64,000 bases of DNA from PGZG01 sp046292765 (GTDB lineage Bacteria > Pseudomonadota > Gammaproteobacteria > Pseudomonadales > Alcanivoracaceae). The translations under genes and the position numbers were made by a program. The DNA lies in assembly GCA_046292765.1 (NCBI GenBank), contig JBKBQA010000002.1, positions 434,001 through 498,000 of the forward strand. Direction: 5' to 3'. The number at the start of each line of letters is the position of its first letter. Within the stretch, counting starts at the first letter, position 1. Of the stretch, positions 53,901-62,844 are shown piece by piece. The notes beneath the pieces were generated by a model. The model saw only the letters and a list, made by a program, of their open reading frames with translations. It was not told the origin of the DNA and did no database searches.

Positions 53901-54610
53901 AATGGCTCACCGCCCGAGCCGTGATTGGCTTCTGGCCGGCCAATAGCCGGGTAGATGATATTGAGCTGCTGGACGATCAGGGCCAGCCGCTTATTACGCT
54001 GCATCACCTGCGCCAGCAGCTGGAGCGCAAGGGTGTCGACAAGCCTAATTATTGTCTGAGTGATTACATCGCCCCGGTGGATAGCGGCAGGCAGGATTGG
54101 CTGGGCGGTTTCGCTGTTACCGCCGGGATAGGGATCGAACAGCACCTTGCCCGCTTCGAGGCCGATCACGATGACTATTCCAGCATCATGTTGAAAGCAT
54201 TGGCAGACCGCCTTGCGGAAGCGTTTGCTGAACGCCTGCATGAGCGAGTACGCAAGGAATACTGGGGCTACGACAGTGCCGAGAGTCTCAGCAATGATGA
54301 AATGATCGACGAGCAGTACCGTGGCATCCGCCCTGCACCGGGTTATCCGGCCTGCCCGGATCACACCGAAAAGACCTTGCTGTGGCAGCTGCTGCAACCC
54401 GATCAGCGCATTGGCGTGACGCTGACAGAAAGCTATGCCATGTATCCGGCATCATCAGTGTCGGGTTGGTATTTTTCCCATCCGGAGGCACGTTACTTCG
54501 GTACCGGCAAAATCGCCCGCGACCAGATTGAAGACTATGCCGCGCGCAAGGGGCTGCCGGTGAAAGAAATCGAGCGGTGCATTCCCCATCTGCTGGGCTA
54601 TAACGACTAA
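50915..54610 (+). CDS. metH: Cobalamin-dependent methionine synthase MetH
   Basis: 1231 residues from ATG at 50915 with GGAG 6 nt upstream; the frame is open far upstream but that part lies in the divergent membrane protein gene. Domains in order: homocysteine-binding (zinc Cys in GLNCALGAKE and GGCCGTTP), methyltetrahydrofolate-binding (NVGERTNVTGSKRF), cobalamin-binding with D761-V-H763-DIG providing the axial His, and the C-terminal AdoMet reactivation domain with RPAPGYPACPDHTEK. All four modules are intact and the length equals the E. coli enzyme. It methylates homocysteine to methionine. Confidence 0.97.
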   Translation: MSQSVRARLTASLRERILILDGGMGTMIQQHRLDEAAYRGERFADWPSDLKGNNDLLCITQPGIIEAIHRDYLDAGADIIETNSFNATRIAMADYGMEDLARELNVAAARCARIAVDAAMAADPSRPRFVAGVLGPTNRTASISPDVNDPGYRNVSFDQLVDAYLEAIDGLREGGADLLLIETIFDTLNAKAAVFAVRHYCSQHGVDLPIMISGTITDASGRTLTGQTTEAFYHSLRHAEPVTMGLNCALGAKELRPYMAELSRICDGFVSAHPNAGLPNEMGEYDESPQAMAAEIRDWASKGYLNLIGGCCGTTPAHIRAIAEAVAPYAPRALPEITPACRLSGLEPLTISAESLFVNVGERTNVTGSKRFLRLIKDGDYDTALEVARQQVEAGAQIIDINMDEGLLDAKECMVRFLNLIAAEPEISRVPIMIDSSKWDVIEAGLKCIQGKGIVNSISMKEGEAAFLQQARLVRSYGAAVIVMAFDEQGQADTRARKTEICTRAYKLLTEQIGFPPEDIIFDPNIFAIATGIEEHNNYAVDFIEAVRDIKTTLPHALISGGVSNVSFSFRGNEPVREAIHAVFLYHTIRAGMDMGIVNAGQLAIYEDIPAELKSAVEDIVLNRREDGTERMLEIAEKYRGTGAGIVRQEDLGWREWPVEKRLAHALIKGIADYIDEDTEEARQKAVRPLHVIEGPLMDGMNVVGDLFGEGKMFLPQVVKSARVMKKAVAYLMPYMEAEKEALGTQQQSHGRILMATVKGDVHDIGKNIVGVVLQCNGYEVIDLGVMVSCERILEAARAERVDIIGLSGLITPSLDEMVNVASEMERLGLELPLMIGGATTSRIHTAVKIAPVYHGPVIHVADASRAVGVASNLLSDTHKPEFIAAVSDEYEAIRVRRRGQQENRNLAPLADARRNPFRWDWQQYQPPEPAVKGVQVFDDYPLADIARRIDWTPFFQSWELAGKFPRILEDDIVGKEATRLYRDAQQMLKKIVDEKWLTARAVIGFWPANSRVDDIELLDDQGQPLITLHHLRQQLERKGVDKPNYCLSDYIAPVDSGRQDWLGGFAVTAGIGIEQHLARFEADHDDYSSIMLKALADRLAEAFAERLHERVRKEYWGYDSAESLSNDEMIDEQYRGIRPAPGYPACPDHTEKTLLWQLLQPDQRIGVTLTESYAMYPASSVSGWYFSHPEARYFGTGKIARDQIEDYAARKGLPVKEIERCIPHLLGYND

Positions 54611-54647
54611 TTGACGGGAGCGCATTAAAAATTTCAGGCCAGCTTGA

Positions 54648-55436
54648 TCAGTTCCCGCCAATCTCCCCCGCCACGGGCCAGGCGCTGGCATCAATGGTTT
54701 GCCGGTAACCGTGCCAGGTCGCGTGGCCAAGCAACGGCAGCAACACCACAAAGGCCAGCCATGCGGTCAGTGCGCCGATCACGATGCAGCCGCCGATGAT
54801 GATGGCCCAGACCATCATCGCCGGCTTGTTGCGCAGCACCGCGTTGACGCTAGTGATAATGGCGGTCACGGTATCGACGCTACGCTCCATCAGCATCGGC
54901 AGCGAAAAGGCACTGATCGCAAACACGATGGCGCAAAAAATAGAGCCCACTGCTGAGCCCACAGCAAGAAACGGCGCCAGTGTTTCCAGTGACGGACGCT
55001 CTCCTGATTCGGGAAAGAATACGTGGATCACCGTGGCGGCGCGGGCCCAGACCAGAAATACCACGGTAAGGATTACGGCGAATACCATGGCACCGCCGAT
55101 TTGACGGCGGGCATCGTTGAGACTCAGGCGCAGACTGATTTTTTCGCCCCGTTCGATACGGATGCTGATGGCGTAGAGGGTCAAGGCCAACCAGGGCCCC
55201 ATGAACACAAAGCCGGACACCAGCCCCAGATACAACCCGAGATTGCCGAACCGCCAGGTCAGCCAGGTAATCAGATAGCTGATCACCACCATGATCAGGC
55301 CGTAGCCAAGGCTTTGCTGCGGTGCCTGACGAATGTCCTGCCAGCCCAGCGCCAGCCACCTGAACGGGGCCTGCGGTGCCAGCCGCCGGCACGGAGCCAC
55401 AAAGGGTAATTCGTTACTGTCCGGTGTCGGTTCCAT
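54648..55436 (-). CDS. DUF2189 integral membrane protein
   Basis: 262 residues with about six membrane helices. The start WLALGWQDIRQAPQQSLGYGLI followed by FMGPWLALTLYAISIRIERGE is the DUF2189 pattern. GGGGGAGA lies upstream of ATG at 55436 (an ATG one codon earlier is too close). The family is commonly seen near respiratory oxidase genes in other proteobacteria; here it follows metH on the opposite strand. Function unknown. Confidence 0.82.
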   Translation of the reverse strand: MEPTPDSNELPFVAPCRRLAPQAPFRWLALGWQDIRQAPQQSLGYGLIMVVISYLITWLTWRFGNLGLYLGLVSGFVFMGPWLALTLYAISIRIERGEKISLRLSLNDARRQIGGAMVFAVILTVVFLVWARAATVIHVFFPESGERPSLETLAPFLAVGSAVGSIFCAIVFAISAFSLPMLMERSVDTVTAIITSVNAVLRNKPAMMVWAIIIGGCIVIGALTAWLAFVVLLPLLGHATWHGYRQTIDASAWPVAGEIGGN

Positions 55437-55472
55437 CATGTCTCCCCCTTATGGTAGACAGTGTCGCCGGCA

Positions 55473-57389
55473 TCAGCGGACCTCGCCTTGATCACCGTCA
55501 AGGTCCATGACATCACCGTCGACCACCGAGTGCATGGCATCGTCCACGCCCCACACTGTCGGGATGGAGAGTGCCCTGGCGAGGGCAACGGCCGGATCCA
55601 GCGGATTACGGTGCGCCAACACCAGCCCGCCGGCAAGACACAGCCACGGCAACCAGCCCGGCTCACAGTGATCAAGCACCACGATATCGCCGGGCTGAAG
55701 CTGGTTAAGCTGCCAGCCGCTGCCAATCCGTCGCACCGCTGCCCTCACCTGCCCTGAGACCAGTCCATACCCGTTCAGCAAGGGCTGTCGATTCTCGCTG
55801 CCAAAAGCCGACGTACCGTAGCCAACCTGATCAATGATCCATTCCGGCGGACCGCTATGACCGTCGGTAAGATAGCGCACCTTGCGCTGCGCCAGACGGT
55901 CACCGAGGCCGGGCCGAGGGGTATTGCGCCAGCACTGCCACAGCTCGTCGAAATAGAGAAAAAACACATCATCAGGATGCTTGAGGATGCCCTGCTGATG
56001 CAGTCGCACCGCCATGCTGCGAAGCACCTCACGCAGCCGTGCAGTAAGCATCAGACTGAAGTCTTCCAGATCACTGTTCAGCTTGCCGAGCGGCGAGTGA
56101 TCTTCGCCCATGGCCAGCATGGCCGCTTTTCTTGCTGCCGGCATGCTGGCGAGCTGGCGGATCAGAGCCTGCTGATCACCCGCGGTCTCGCACCAGCGCG
56201 GCCAAACCGGATCGAGTCCGACGGCATCGAGCGCCTGTTCTGCCGATGGCGACTGTCCCCGCCCGAGAGCCCGTAGCCGTGCCACCTGACGCCGGCTCAA
56301 CCCGGACGTGAGGCGAGACTGCTGCTCGGGCAGCCAGATCAGATGGAGCTGGCCATACAATCTGGCCAGCTTTTCGCCCACCTGATCCAGCGCCATCAGC
56401 AGTAACCAGGGATCCTTCGGCGATTGCGCCCGCAGCCTGACGAGCCGTCGCCGCAACCCGTACAGACGCGCTGAAAACCACCAGCGCCCCAGAGCGCTCA
56501 CCGCTGGCGCCAAAGGTAACCCCGGCTGCCGCCAACCCGGAGGCAGGTCATCAGTGCTGCGCCAGTATCCGCGCCAGCGCTGGAGCGCGGCGGCAAACTG
56601 GCTGTTCAGATAGAGATGACTGTGCTGGCGCCGGAAGGGCTCGACATTGGCGAGGGATTTCCAGCCCGCCTGCTGCCCCAGCGGACGCCAGAATCCGGAT
56701 TTCAGCCAGCGGCCAAACAAGGTATACCAGAGCGGCGTGATGACCTGCGTGCCTCCCGCCGCTGGGCTGCGCCGGGTCCAGGCTTCGGTGGGCACAGGCA
56801 GGGTGCCGATGGTCATCATTTGCACCACCCAGAGCCGCTGGCCGTCCCAGACCCACTCAGCCGCCATTGGCACAGCGCTGCTGTTGTTGAGGCGGCGGGC
56901 AAGGTCATGGAAAGCTGGCAGTAATGGGCCGAATTGAACCGGGTCGCCACTGCTCCAGGCCAGATGGCCATCGGCGTGCAGGATGACCCGTTCGATGTCG
57001 GGCCCGCCACTGGCCACCTCGACCACGATATGATCGAGATCCGGTCGTCGCGGATGGCGGGCGAACAACACCCCGGCGGCCCGCTGCGGTGGCAGACGTT
57101 GCACTGTCAGGGCGGCAGGTGCGCCGGCTTCACCGAAGCGCTGGGTAAGCGCTGCCCGCAATGCGATGACGCTATCGAGATTGGTCAGCAGCTGACGCTG
57201 CGAACCGGGCGCCATGGCGCCTTGATGCAATACCCAGTAGCCATCGCCCTCCCCGGCCAGCCGCGATAACTGCTCGCACTGATCGGTCGGGGTGAGCGCG
57301 CGGAATGCCGCTGCATCAATACGCCAGGCGGCCGGCCGGGGCAAACCATCCACAGTGGGCGGCGAGGACTCAGCAATCGGGGACAACAC
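55473..57389 (-). CDS. PEP-utilising (Rph/PpsA-like) protein with degenerate motifs
   Basis: About 638 residues. The N-terminal part corresponds to the second half of a PPDK/PEP-synthase ATP-binding domain (TVQRLPPQRAAGVLFARHP), the middle resembles rifampin-phosphotransferase-type linkers (PDDVFFLYFDELWQ), and the C-terminus resembles the swivelling phosphohistidine domain. There the usual GGxxSHxAxxAR reads GGLVLAHRNPLDPAVALAR, a 5-6 residue insertion around the catalytic His. The first half of the ATP-grasp, including the SVRSS motif, is missing or unrecognisable. Start is GTG at 57389 overlapping the upstream stop, or TTG at 57386, which is better spaced from GGAGG. Probably not an ordinary dikinase. 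Confidence 0.7.
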   Translation of the reverse strand: MLSPIAESSPPTVDGLPRPAAWRIDAAAFRALTPTDQCEQLSRLAGEGDGYWVLHQGAMAPGSQRQLLTNLDSVIALRAALTQRFGEAGAPAALTVQRLPPQRAAGVLFARHPRRPDLDHIVVEVASGGPDIERVILHADGHLAWSSGDPVQFGPLLPAFHDLARRLNNSSAVPMAAEWVWDGQRLWVVQMMTIGTLPVPTEAWTRRSPAAGGTQVITPLWYTLFGRWLKSGFWRPLGQQAGWKSLANVEPFRRQHSHLYLNSQFAAALQRWRGYWRSTDDLPPGWRQPGLPLAPAVSALGRWWFSARLYGLRRRLVRLRAQSPKDPWLLLMALDQVGEKLARLYGQLHLIWLPEQQSRLTSGLSRRQVARLRALGRGQSPSAEQALDAVGLDPVWPRWCETAGDQQALIRQLASMPAARKAAMLAMGEDHSPLGKLNSDLEDFSLMLTARLREVLRSMAVRLHQQGILKHPDDVFFLYFDELWQCWRNTPRPGLGDRLAQRKVRYLTDGHSGPPEWIIDQVGYGTSAFGSENRQPLLNGYGLVSGQVRAAVRRIGSGWQLNQLQPGDIVVLDHCEPGWLPWLCLAGGLVLAHRNPLDPAVALARALSIPTVWGVDDAMHSVVDGDVMDLDGDQGEVR

Positions 57390-58129
57390 TACCTCCGTAA
57401 AAACAGCCGGCCGAGCCGGTGACCGATGGTCTGCACCGGGTAAATCAGCAGTAGTGCCAGCAGCATAATCTGGACAGCAATCGCGCCGAACAAATCCGGG
57501 GCCTTCATCAACGTACTCATCAGGGACTCTTCCCAGTAAAAGAACCACGGGTTCTCGGGCGGAAATATCCAGACATGGAGCTGATAAAACACTGCCGTAG
57601 GCCCTGCCAATAACAATGGCACCACCACCAGCGCTGCCACCACAGCGACGGACAGCGCCTTATGGCGCCGGGGCGGGCTGACAGCCTGATATCGCGCTGT
57701 CGCCAGCCACAGCCAGATCGGAACCATTAGCAGTGTCGCCCAGCCAGCGAGGCGCAGCAACCGCGCCACATCGTTGAGGTGGGTGATCTCCTCGTCTCCC
57801 AGCAGCGTCACCCACTGCCCTGCTGTGGTCTGATAGCGGATCGAACCCAGCTCTGTACCCTGGCCATGGACGGCTTTGGTGATGTCGGAAAAAACACGCC
57901 GATGGACGTCTGCACCAGCCTCGGCAAAGCCCTTCCGGGTGGGGTGGTGGGGGGCATAGCGGGCAATATGTTCGTCAATCGACAACAGCTGATACCAGAG
58001 CGGGTAGCCATAATCGATCCGCGAACTGAGCCACCAGGCCGAGGCCACCGACAGCCAGAAGGAGAGCATGGCAAACGCCAGCCAGCACAGGGCATTTTTC
58101 GCATGGCCATGAGGGGAAGGCTTGTTCAT
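57389..58129 (-). CDS. DUF1461-type integral membrane protein
   Basis: 246 residues, five hydrophobic segments. EEITHLNDVARLLRLAGW and FYWEESLMSTLMKAPDLFG match the conserved core of DUF1461 (TIGR01906) proteins. Unknown function, possibly membrane-bound enzyme judging from the conserved His and acidic residues in the extramembrane loop. Its stop overlaps the start of the PEP-utilising gene by one base (TAGTG), so the two are translated together. Confidence 0.75.
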   Translation of the reverse strand: MNKPSPHGHAKNALCWLAFAMLSFWLSVASAWWLSSRIDYGYPLWYQLLSIDEHIARYAPHHPTRKGFAEAGADVHRRVFSDITKAVHGQGTELGSIRYQTTAGQWVTLLGDEEITHLNDVARLLRLAGWATLLMVPIWLWLATARYQAVSPPRRHKALSVAVVAALVVVPLLLAGPTAVFYQLHVWIFPPENPWFFYWEESLMSTLMKAPDLFGAIAVQIMLLALLLIYPVQTIGHRLGRLFLRR

Positions 58130-58234
58130 AATGGGCGCCGCTCTGAAGACCCCGGGGCTCTGAAGGGGTAATTCAGAGGTTCCCTGAAAAAAGTGGTCGA
58201 ATAATAAAGTGATCGAATAATAACGAGGGATTCC

Positions 58235-59893
58235 ATGTCGATGCGAGTCGCACTGACGCTGTTGCTGCCTTTGCTCTTGGCCGGCTGCGCTACTACCAAA
58301 CTGCCCCCGGCACCTCCTGGACCGGCGCAGTCGTCCATCAAGCAGGACTATTATCAGGTCCGCATTACCACCCATGATGGCAAGAGGCTGGCTGCCACCG
58401 TCTACCAGCCTGCCCTCGCCCCGGGACAAAGCGCGCCACTGGTGATCGCCACTCATGGTTTCGGGGGCTTCCGTGCCAAGCGGCCACTGTCGCTCTACGG
58501 CCAGACCATGATCACCGGCGAGGCCGCATTGGCGGCCTGGCGCAAGGGCTACTGGGTGGTGTTCTACGATCAACGCGGCTGGGGCCAGAGCCAAGGCAAA
58601 GTGAACATGCTGCACCCCGAGTACGAGGTCAAGGACGTTTCCACCGTGATTGACTGGGCGCTGAAGCACCTGCCGGCAATCCAGACCCTTGATGACGGCG
58701 CTCCTGCCATCGGCATGATTGGCGAGTCCTACGGCGGCGGTGTGCAGACCATGGCATCGTTTGTCGAGCCGCGCCTGCGGGCACTGGTGCCGATCGCCTC
58801 CTGGCACGACATGAACGCGCTGGCCCCTAACCGCCACATGAAGACCTACTGGGGAACCAACCTGCTGATTCCGGGTGGGATCAGCAGCGGCTTTGATATC
58901 GGCTTTATGCTCAAGCCGCCATTACGCAGCGGTTTCACGGGCACCATGAGTTTTGAGGCTGCCAGCCTGATGTATGAACGCAGCCCCGCCCACTTCTGCG
59001 ACATGGGCATCAAACCGCAGGCCGACGCGCTATTCGTGCATGGTTTCCGCGACACCATCTTCCCGATGCAGGAGGCACTGAACAACCAGCGCTGCTTCAG
59101 TGATGCCGGCCGTGATGCCCGGCTGGTCGCCATTCAGGGTGGACATATCCTGCCGTGGCCGGTGCAGAAGTGGTCCGGCAAGCCGCTCTTCAACACCGAC
59201 GGTCACATCCGCTGCGGCCAGTACGAAAGCTCGCTGGTGGATACCATTGTCGGCTGGTGGGACGAAAAGCTGCGCGGAGAAGAACCCAGCGTGCCGAATC
59301 TGTGCATGACGCTGGACTACAAACATGAGGGTCTCGGTGAGGAAGCATTCCCGCAGGTACGTGAAATATTCCCTGTGCCTGCCAACCGCGTCCACCTTCC
59401 CTTTGCCGGCATGGGTGAGTGGCTTGGCGTTCCTGCGGACAACATCGGCGATCTGTTCCGTGGTCTCTGGCCCGGCTCTGACCTGCGCTTTCTGAAACCT
59501 CAGGGAGGCATCGTCCGGCCACGCTTCATTCCGCTTCATATTGCCGGAGAAAACGAAGTGCTTGCCGGTATTCCCGAAATCAATCTGAATGTTGCCAGCA
59601 CCGCCAGTCGCAACAGCACCCGGATGTTCGTCGGCGTCGGCGTCCAGCGGGCCGGGAAGTGGCGGGTAAAAGTCGCCAGCGAGCAACTCACGCCGCTGCC
59701 GCGCAAAGGTAACTTCCAGCAGGAGTTACCCGCAGTAACCCAGCCACTGAAGGCAGGCGACCGGGTCGGACTGGTGGTCTATGGCTACACCTGGCAGTAC
59801 TTCTTCAATCCGTCTTACTGGTGGAGTCGTGCTCAGGTAAGCGGCGAGGTGGCGTTGCCGATCATGGAGCTGGAGTCGGCGAGACGACGTTGA
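58235..59893 (+). CDS. CocE/NonD-type alpha/beta hydrolase lipoprotein
   Basis: 552 residues. Lipoprotein signal with lipobox LAGC (Cys about residue 18), a peptidase S15/CocE-like hydrolase core with the nucleophile in GMIGESYGGG, oxyanion region ATHGFGGFR and late His in IQGGHILPW, and a C-terminal jelly-roll-like beta domain (from about residue 415) as in X-Pro dipeptidyl-peptidases and cocaine esterase. Exported and lipid-anchored, probably a peptidase or esterase on the cell envelope. GAGGG precedes the ATG. The last 32 bp overlap the convergent gene. Confidence 0.85.
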   Translation: MSMRVALTLLLPLLLAGCATTKLPPAPPGPAQSSIKQDYYQVRITTHDGKRLAATVYQPALAPGQSAPLVIATHGFGGFRAKRPLSLYGQTMITGEAALAAWRKGYWVVFYDQRGWGQSQGKVNMLHPEYEVKDVSTVIDWALKHLPAIQTLDDGAPAIGMIGESYGGGVQTMASFVEPRLRALVPIASWHDMNALAPNRHMKTYWGTNLLIPGGISSGFDIGFMLKPPLRSGFTGTMSFEAASLMYERSPAHFCDMGIKPQADALFVHGFRDTIFPMQEALNNQRCFSDAGRDARLVAIQGGHILPWPVQKWSGKPLFNTDGHIRCGQYESSLVDTIVGWWDEKLRGEEPSVPNLCMTLDYKHEGLGEEAFPQVREIFPVPANRVHLPFAGMGEWLGVPADNIGDLFRGLWPGSDLRFLKPQGGIVRPRFIPLHIAGENEVLAGIPEINLNVASTASRNSTRMFVGVGVQRAGKWRVKVASEQLTPLPRKGNFQQELPAVTQPLKAGDRVGLVVYGYTWQYFFNPSYWWSRAQVSGEVALPIMELESARRR

Positions 59894-61154
59894 TACGCAG
59901 TGCCCGGCCGGTACGCAAGGAAACGTAGTCGGCCGGATCCAAAGTGCCAAAATGCTGGTCGAACAACAGCCGCACAGCGAAACGCAACTCGTCCTGCTCC
60001 GGCCAACCGTTCAGCGCGTAACCCAGATTGGGAAGTTGACCAGGGTACTGCTCCGGTTTTACCTGCAGTGTCTGATCATCCTGATACACCAGATCCAGCG
60101 GAATACCGCGCAACTGGTTCGGCACATCCAGTTCCGTCAACATGGCAAAGCCCTTGCGGGTATCAAACAGTATCCAGCTCTCGTCACTGGTCAGGCCGCG
60201 CCTCACCAACTCATGCTCGTCGTCGTCCATGACACCATCGACCCGGCCGACCAGTTCGCCGCCACGGGCAGTGCGCACCCGAGAACCGATCAGATCGTTA
60301 CCATCAATCGACACGGAAACCTGCGGCTGTTTGAGCGCAGAACGGTATAGCGATGGAATGCGGGCGTAAGTGTGCGCCTCATAATGATTGGCATAGCGGT
60401 GGGCCTGAACATGGAGCTTCATCATCGGCAGACCGGCAAACACCACCCGCGTCTCCAGATGCATGATCGAACGCACTGGCCCTACCCTGAAGCCGACGAC
60501 AACCGGCCTGAGGTTGTTGTTGTCGAGCGTGACACGAGGAAAGCGGAAAAACACACCGCCTGACATGCGCATCTTCAGTGTATCGATCAATGACGCATCG
60601 GCACGGCCGCGATAGCCGGTGTAGCCAAGATACTGCCAGTTAAGCTCATTGGCAGGATCGGTGGTCAGCACGTAGTGGTCGGTGCGAGTGACTCCGGTAT
60701 GAGGATCATGACTGACGTAGTGCCTGTCGCTGCGCTGGCTGTTGCCGCTCAACAGGTAGAAAGCCAGTTTTTCACCAGCCGGGGTTTCGACATCAATGCG
60801 GCTAACGATGCGGCCTTCCGCCGGTGCTCTGCCAGCTGGCGCAGCGGGCGTCGCGTCGGCCAGCATCAATACCAGCTGATCGTTACCATCGAACAGTCCG
60901 GGCTGGCCACGCAGGTCAAAGCCGGTATCGCGGAACCAGACCATGTCGACCACATCCATTTCATCAAACTGGAAAGGCACCGGCAAAAACTGCTGATCGC
61001 GCCACACCACCACGGACAGGTTTTCAATCGGCAGCCGCCGCGCTTCAGTGAGTTCATCCGGGGTAAGCGTGAGCACGGTATGCTGCAAGGCACGGCTCTC
61101 GCCCGCCTGCAGCGTCAGCGGTAGCATCAACAGCACCAGCAGCCACACTCGCAT
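59862..61154 (-). CDS. Secreted protein of unknown function in the type II secretion operon
   Basis: 430 residues with a Sec signal peptide (MRVWLLVLLMLPLTLQAGESRA). The mature protein is predicted to be mainly beta, without membrane helices or a lipobox; conserved-looking blocks are PVPFQFDEMD, GNDQLVLMLAD and LDLVYQDDQTL. I recognise no family. Its ATG overlaps the gspM stop (TGATG), so it is the last gene of the gsp operon, in the place where gspN is expected but with unrelated size. Periplasmic or surface role in secretion is possible but not shown. Confidence 0.75.
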   Translation of the reverse strand: MRVWLLVLLMLPLTLQAGESRALQHTVLTLTPDELTEARRLPIENLSVVVWRDQQFLPVPFQFDEMDVVDMVWFRDTGFDLRGQPGLFDGNDQLVLMLADATPAAPAGRAPAEGRIVSRIDVETPAGEKLAFYLLSGNSQRSDRHYVSHDPHTGVTRTDHYVLTTDPANELNWQYLGYTGYRGRADASLIDTLKMRMSGGVFFRFPRVTLDNNNLRPVVVGFRVGPVRSIMHLETRVVFAGLPMMKLHVQAHRYANHYEAHTYARIPSLYRSALKQPQVSVSIDGNDLIGSRVRTARGGELVGRVDGVMDDDEHELVRRGLTSDESWILFDTRKGFAMLTELDVPNQLRGIPLDLVYQDDQTLQVKPEQYPGQLPNLGYALNGWPEQDELRFAVRLLFDQHFGTLDPADYVSLRTGRALRINVVSPTPAP

Positions 61155-61684
61155 CAGGGCTGTCGCCTCAGCGTTGCCCGCAGGTTCACCTGCCCTACCG
61201 CCGTCGTCGACGAAAACTCGGCGTTGGCCACCTGAATGCCCTGACTTGACTCAAGTTGCTGCAACCAGGCAAGCACCTCGACAAAGGGCTGGCTTTCAAT
61301 CTGGATGCGGACCGCGTTGTCACCTTCCGGATTGAAACCGCGCAGGGCGATGCCTGCGGTTCCTGCGCTGCGGCTGAGCTGGCTGATCCAGTCTCCGCCG
61401 CCATTGGCGGCCGGCCTCGGCGTTGACTGAGAGGCAGCGCGAACCGCGGCACTGTTGTCCTCGATCCACGCCAGCAGGCGGCTATTGCTGACATAGCGGG
61501 CTTCCGCATCGGTTCGCATATTGAGTAGCGGCTGCCACACCAGCAGCGCCAGCAGCGTCAGCACCAGCGCGACGCCCAGCACTTTCAGGGCGAGCTGCTC
61601 GCGCGGCTCACGGCCTGCATACCAGACCTGCAGCGGCGCCATTCGCTGCTGCAGTGGTTTGATGAAAGAATCAAACGTCGCCAT
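61154..61684 (-). CDS. gspM: Type II secretion system protein M
   Basis: 176 residues: short cytoplasmic N-terminus, one membrane helix (ALKVLGVALVLTLLALLVWQPLL) and a periplasmic ferredoxin-like domain, the GspM plan. ATG at 61684 overlaps the gspL stop. GspM forms part of the inner-membrane platform with GspL. Confidence 0.9.
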   Translation of the reverse strand: MATFDSFIKPLQQRMAPLQVWYAGREPREQLALKVLGVALVLTLLALLVWQPLLNMRTDAEARYVSNSRLLAWIEDNSAAVRAASQSTPRPAANGGGDWISQLSRSAGTAGIALRGFNPEGDNAVRIQIESQPFVEVLAWLQQLESSQGIQVANAEFSSTTAVGQVNLRATLRRQP

Positions 61685-62826
61685 CACACCCCCGAGGTCA
61701 CGCGCAACCGGGCGGTGACCGAGTCACCCTGGCTGCGGTAATTGGCGATTTCTGCCTGCAGTCCCGCCGCACTGATGCGGCCACGCAGGGCTTCGAGGCT
61801 GTCGTAGTCACTGGCCTGAACGTCCAGTGTCAACGCATTCTCGCGCTCGTCATAATGAATGCGCCGGGCGGACAGCCCACCACCATGTTGTCCGGACAGA
61901 GACTCCCCAACCGGCATCATCAGGGTGAGGAATCCGGCCGAGCCCCCGCTGCCGAGCCGATTCAGCCGTTCGCGAAACTGGCTTTCGAGATACAGTGCCC
62001 GATCACCTGGAAAGAGCTCGTTGTAGCGGGCTTCCGCCGCAACACGGTGCTGGTCCGCTAGCTGGTCGTAACGCCACGTTTGCAGCAGGGATAGTAGCGC
62101 CACCACGCCGACACAGGCGGCGGCAAGCAGCACGGACTGTCGCCAATCGCGGCTCAGCAAGCCGGAGCGGGCGGATTCCGAAGGGCGCATATCAGCCTGA
62201 AGCAATTCAATGGCCGCACCACTGGCGATGGTCGCGGCCATATGCTCAAGCAACTTTGTCCGTGATAACGGGTGATGCGGCAGATCGCCGATACCGAGCA
62301 ACTCGCCGGTGGCCGCCTGCTGATCGGCAGGTACCAGCAGGGCCTGCGAAGGTGTCGGCAGCAGCAGCGCCTGGCCGTCGTATTCGATCCGCGCCGGTGC
62401 CAGACCGGCAAGCAGCTGGGCGTCCACATTCACCCCTGCCACCCGTACCCCGGCGACCTGACAACACGCCAGCAGATGCTTCAGCGCGTTGTGATCACAG
62501 GCCACCACCGGGTAGCGACCTGCGCTGGCCTTGCCACTGGCAAACCAGAGCCTTTCCGGTGCATCAAGCAGTTGCTCCTCAAGCAGCCAGGGCAGCACGC
62601 GTTGCAAGTGGCGAGCCTGCTTGCGGTTAAGCTCCACTTCCGTGAGCAGCACATCGGTGACCGAGAGCAGCACCCTGACGGTGCTGTGATGCGCCTTCAG
62701 CAGGGCCTCTGCCAGGGTGCCGCTGTCAGTGCCGGGTTGACCGGGACGCCACCACCACGCCCTGACATCCTCCGGTTCTGTCGACAGGGCACCGCCGTCC
62801 AGCCAAATCAGGGTCGGCTCAGCCAT
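61684..62826 (-). CDS. gspL: Type II secretion system protein L
   Basis: 380 residues: N-terminal actin-like cytoplasmic domain (residues 1 to about 235, with LRQKARHLQRVLPWLLEEQL-type GspL block reading LNRKQARHLQRVLPWLLEEQ), one membrane helix around 240 (SVLLAAACVGVVALLSLLQT) and a C-terminal periplasmic ferredoxin-like domain. GspL links the GspE ATPase to the membrane platform. 18 bp after gspK. Confidence 0.92.
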   Translation of the reverse strand: MAEPTLIWLDGGALSTEPEDVRAWWWRPGQPGTDSGTLAEALLKAHHSTVRVLLSVTDVLLTEVELNRKQARHLQRVLPWLLEEQLLDAPERLWFASGKASAGRYPVVACDHNALKHLLACCQVAGVRVAGVNVDAQLLAGLAPARIEYDGQALLLPTPSQALLVPADQQAATGELLGIGDLPHHPLSRTKLLEHMAATIASGAAIELLQADMRPSESARSGLLSRDWRQSVLLAAACVGVVALLSLLQTWRYDQLADQHRVAAEARYNELFPGDRALYLESQFRERLNRLGSGGSAGFLTLMMPVGESLSGQHGGGLSARRIHYDERENALTLDVQASDYDSLEALRGRISAAGLQAEIANYRSQGDSVTARLRVTSGV

Positions 62827-62844
62827 GTAAGTATCCGCCAGTTA

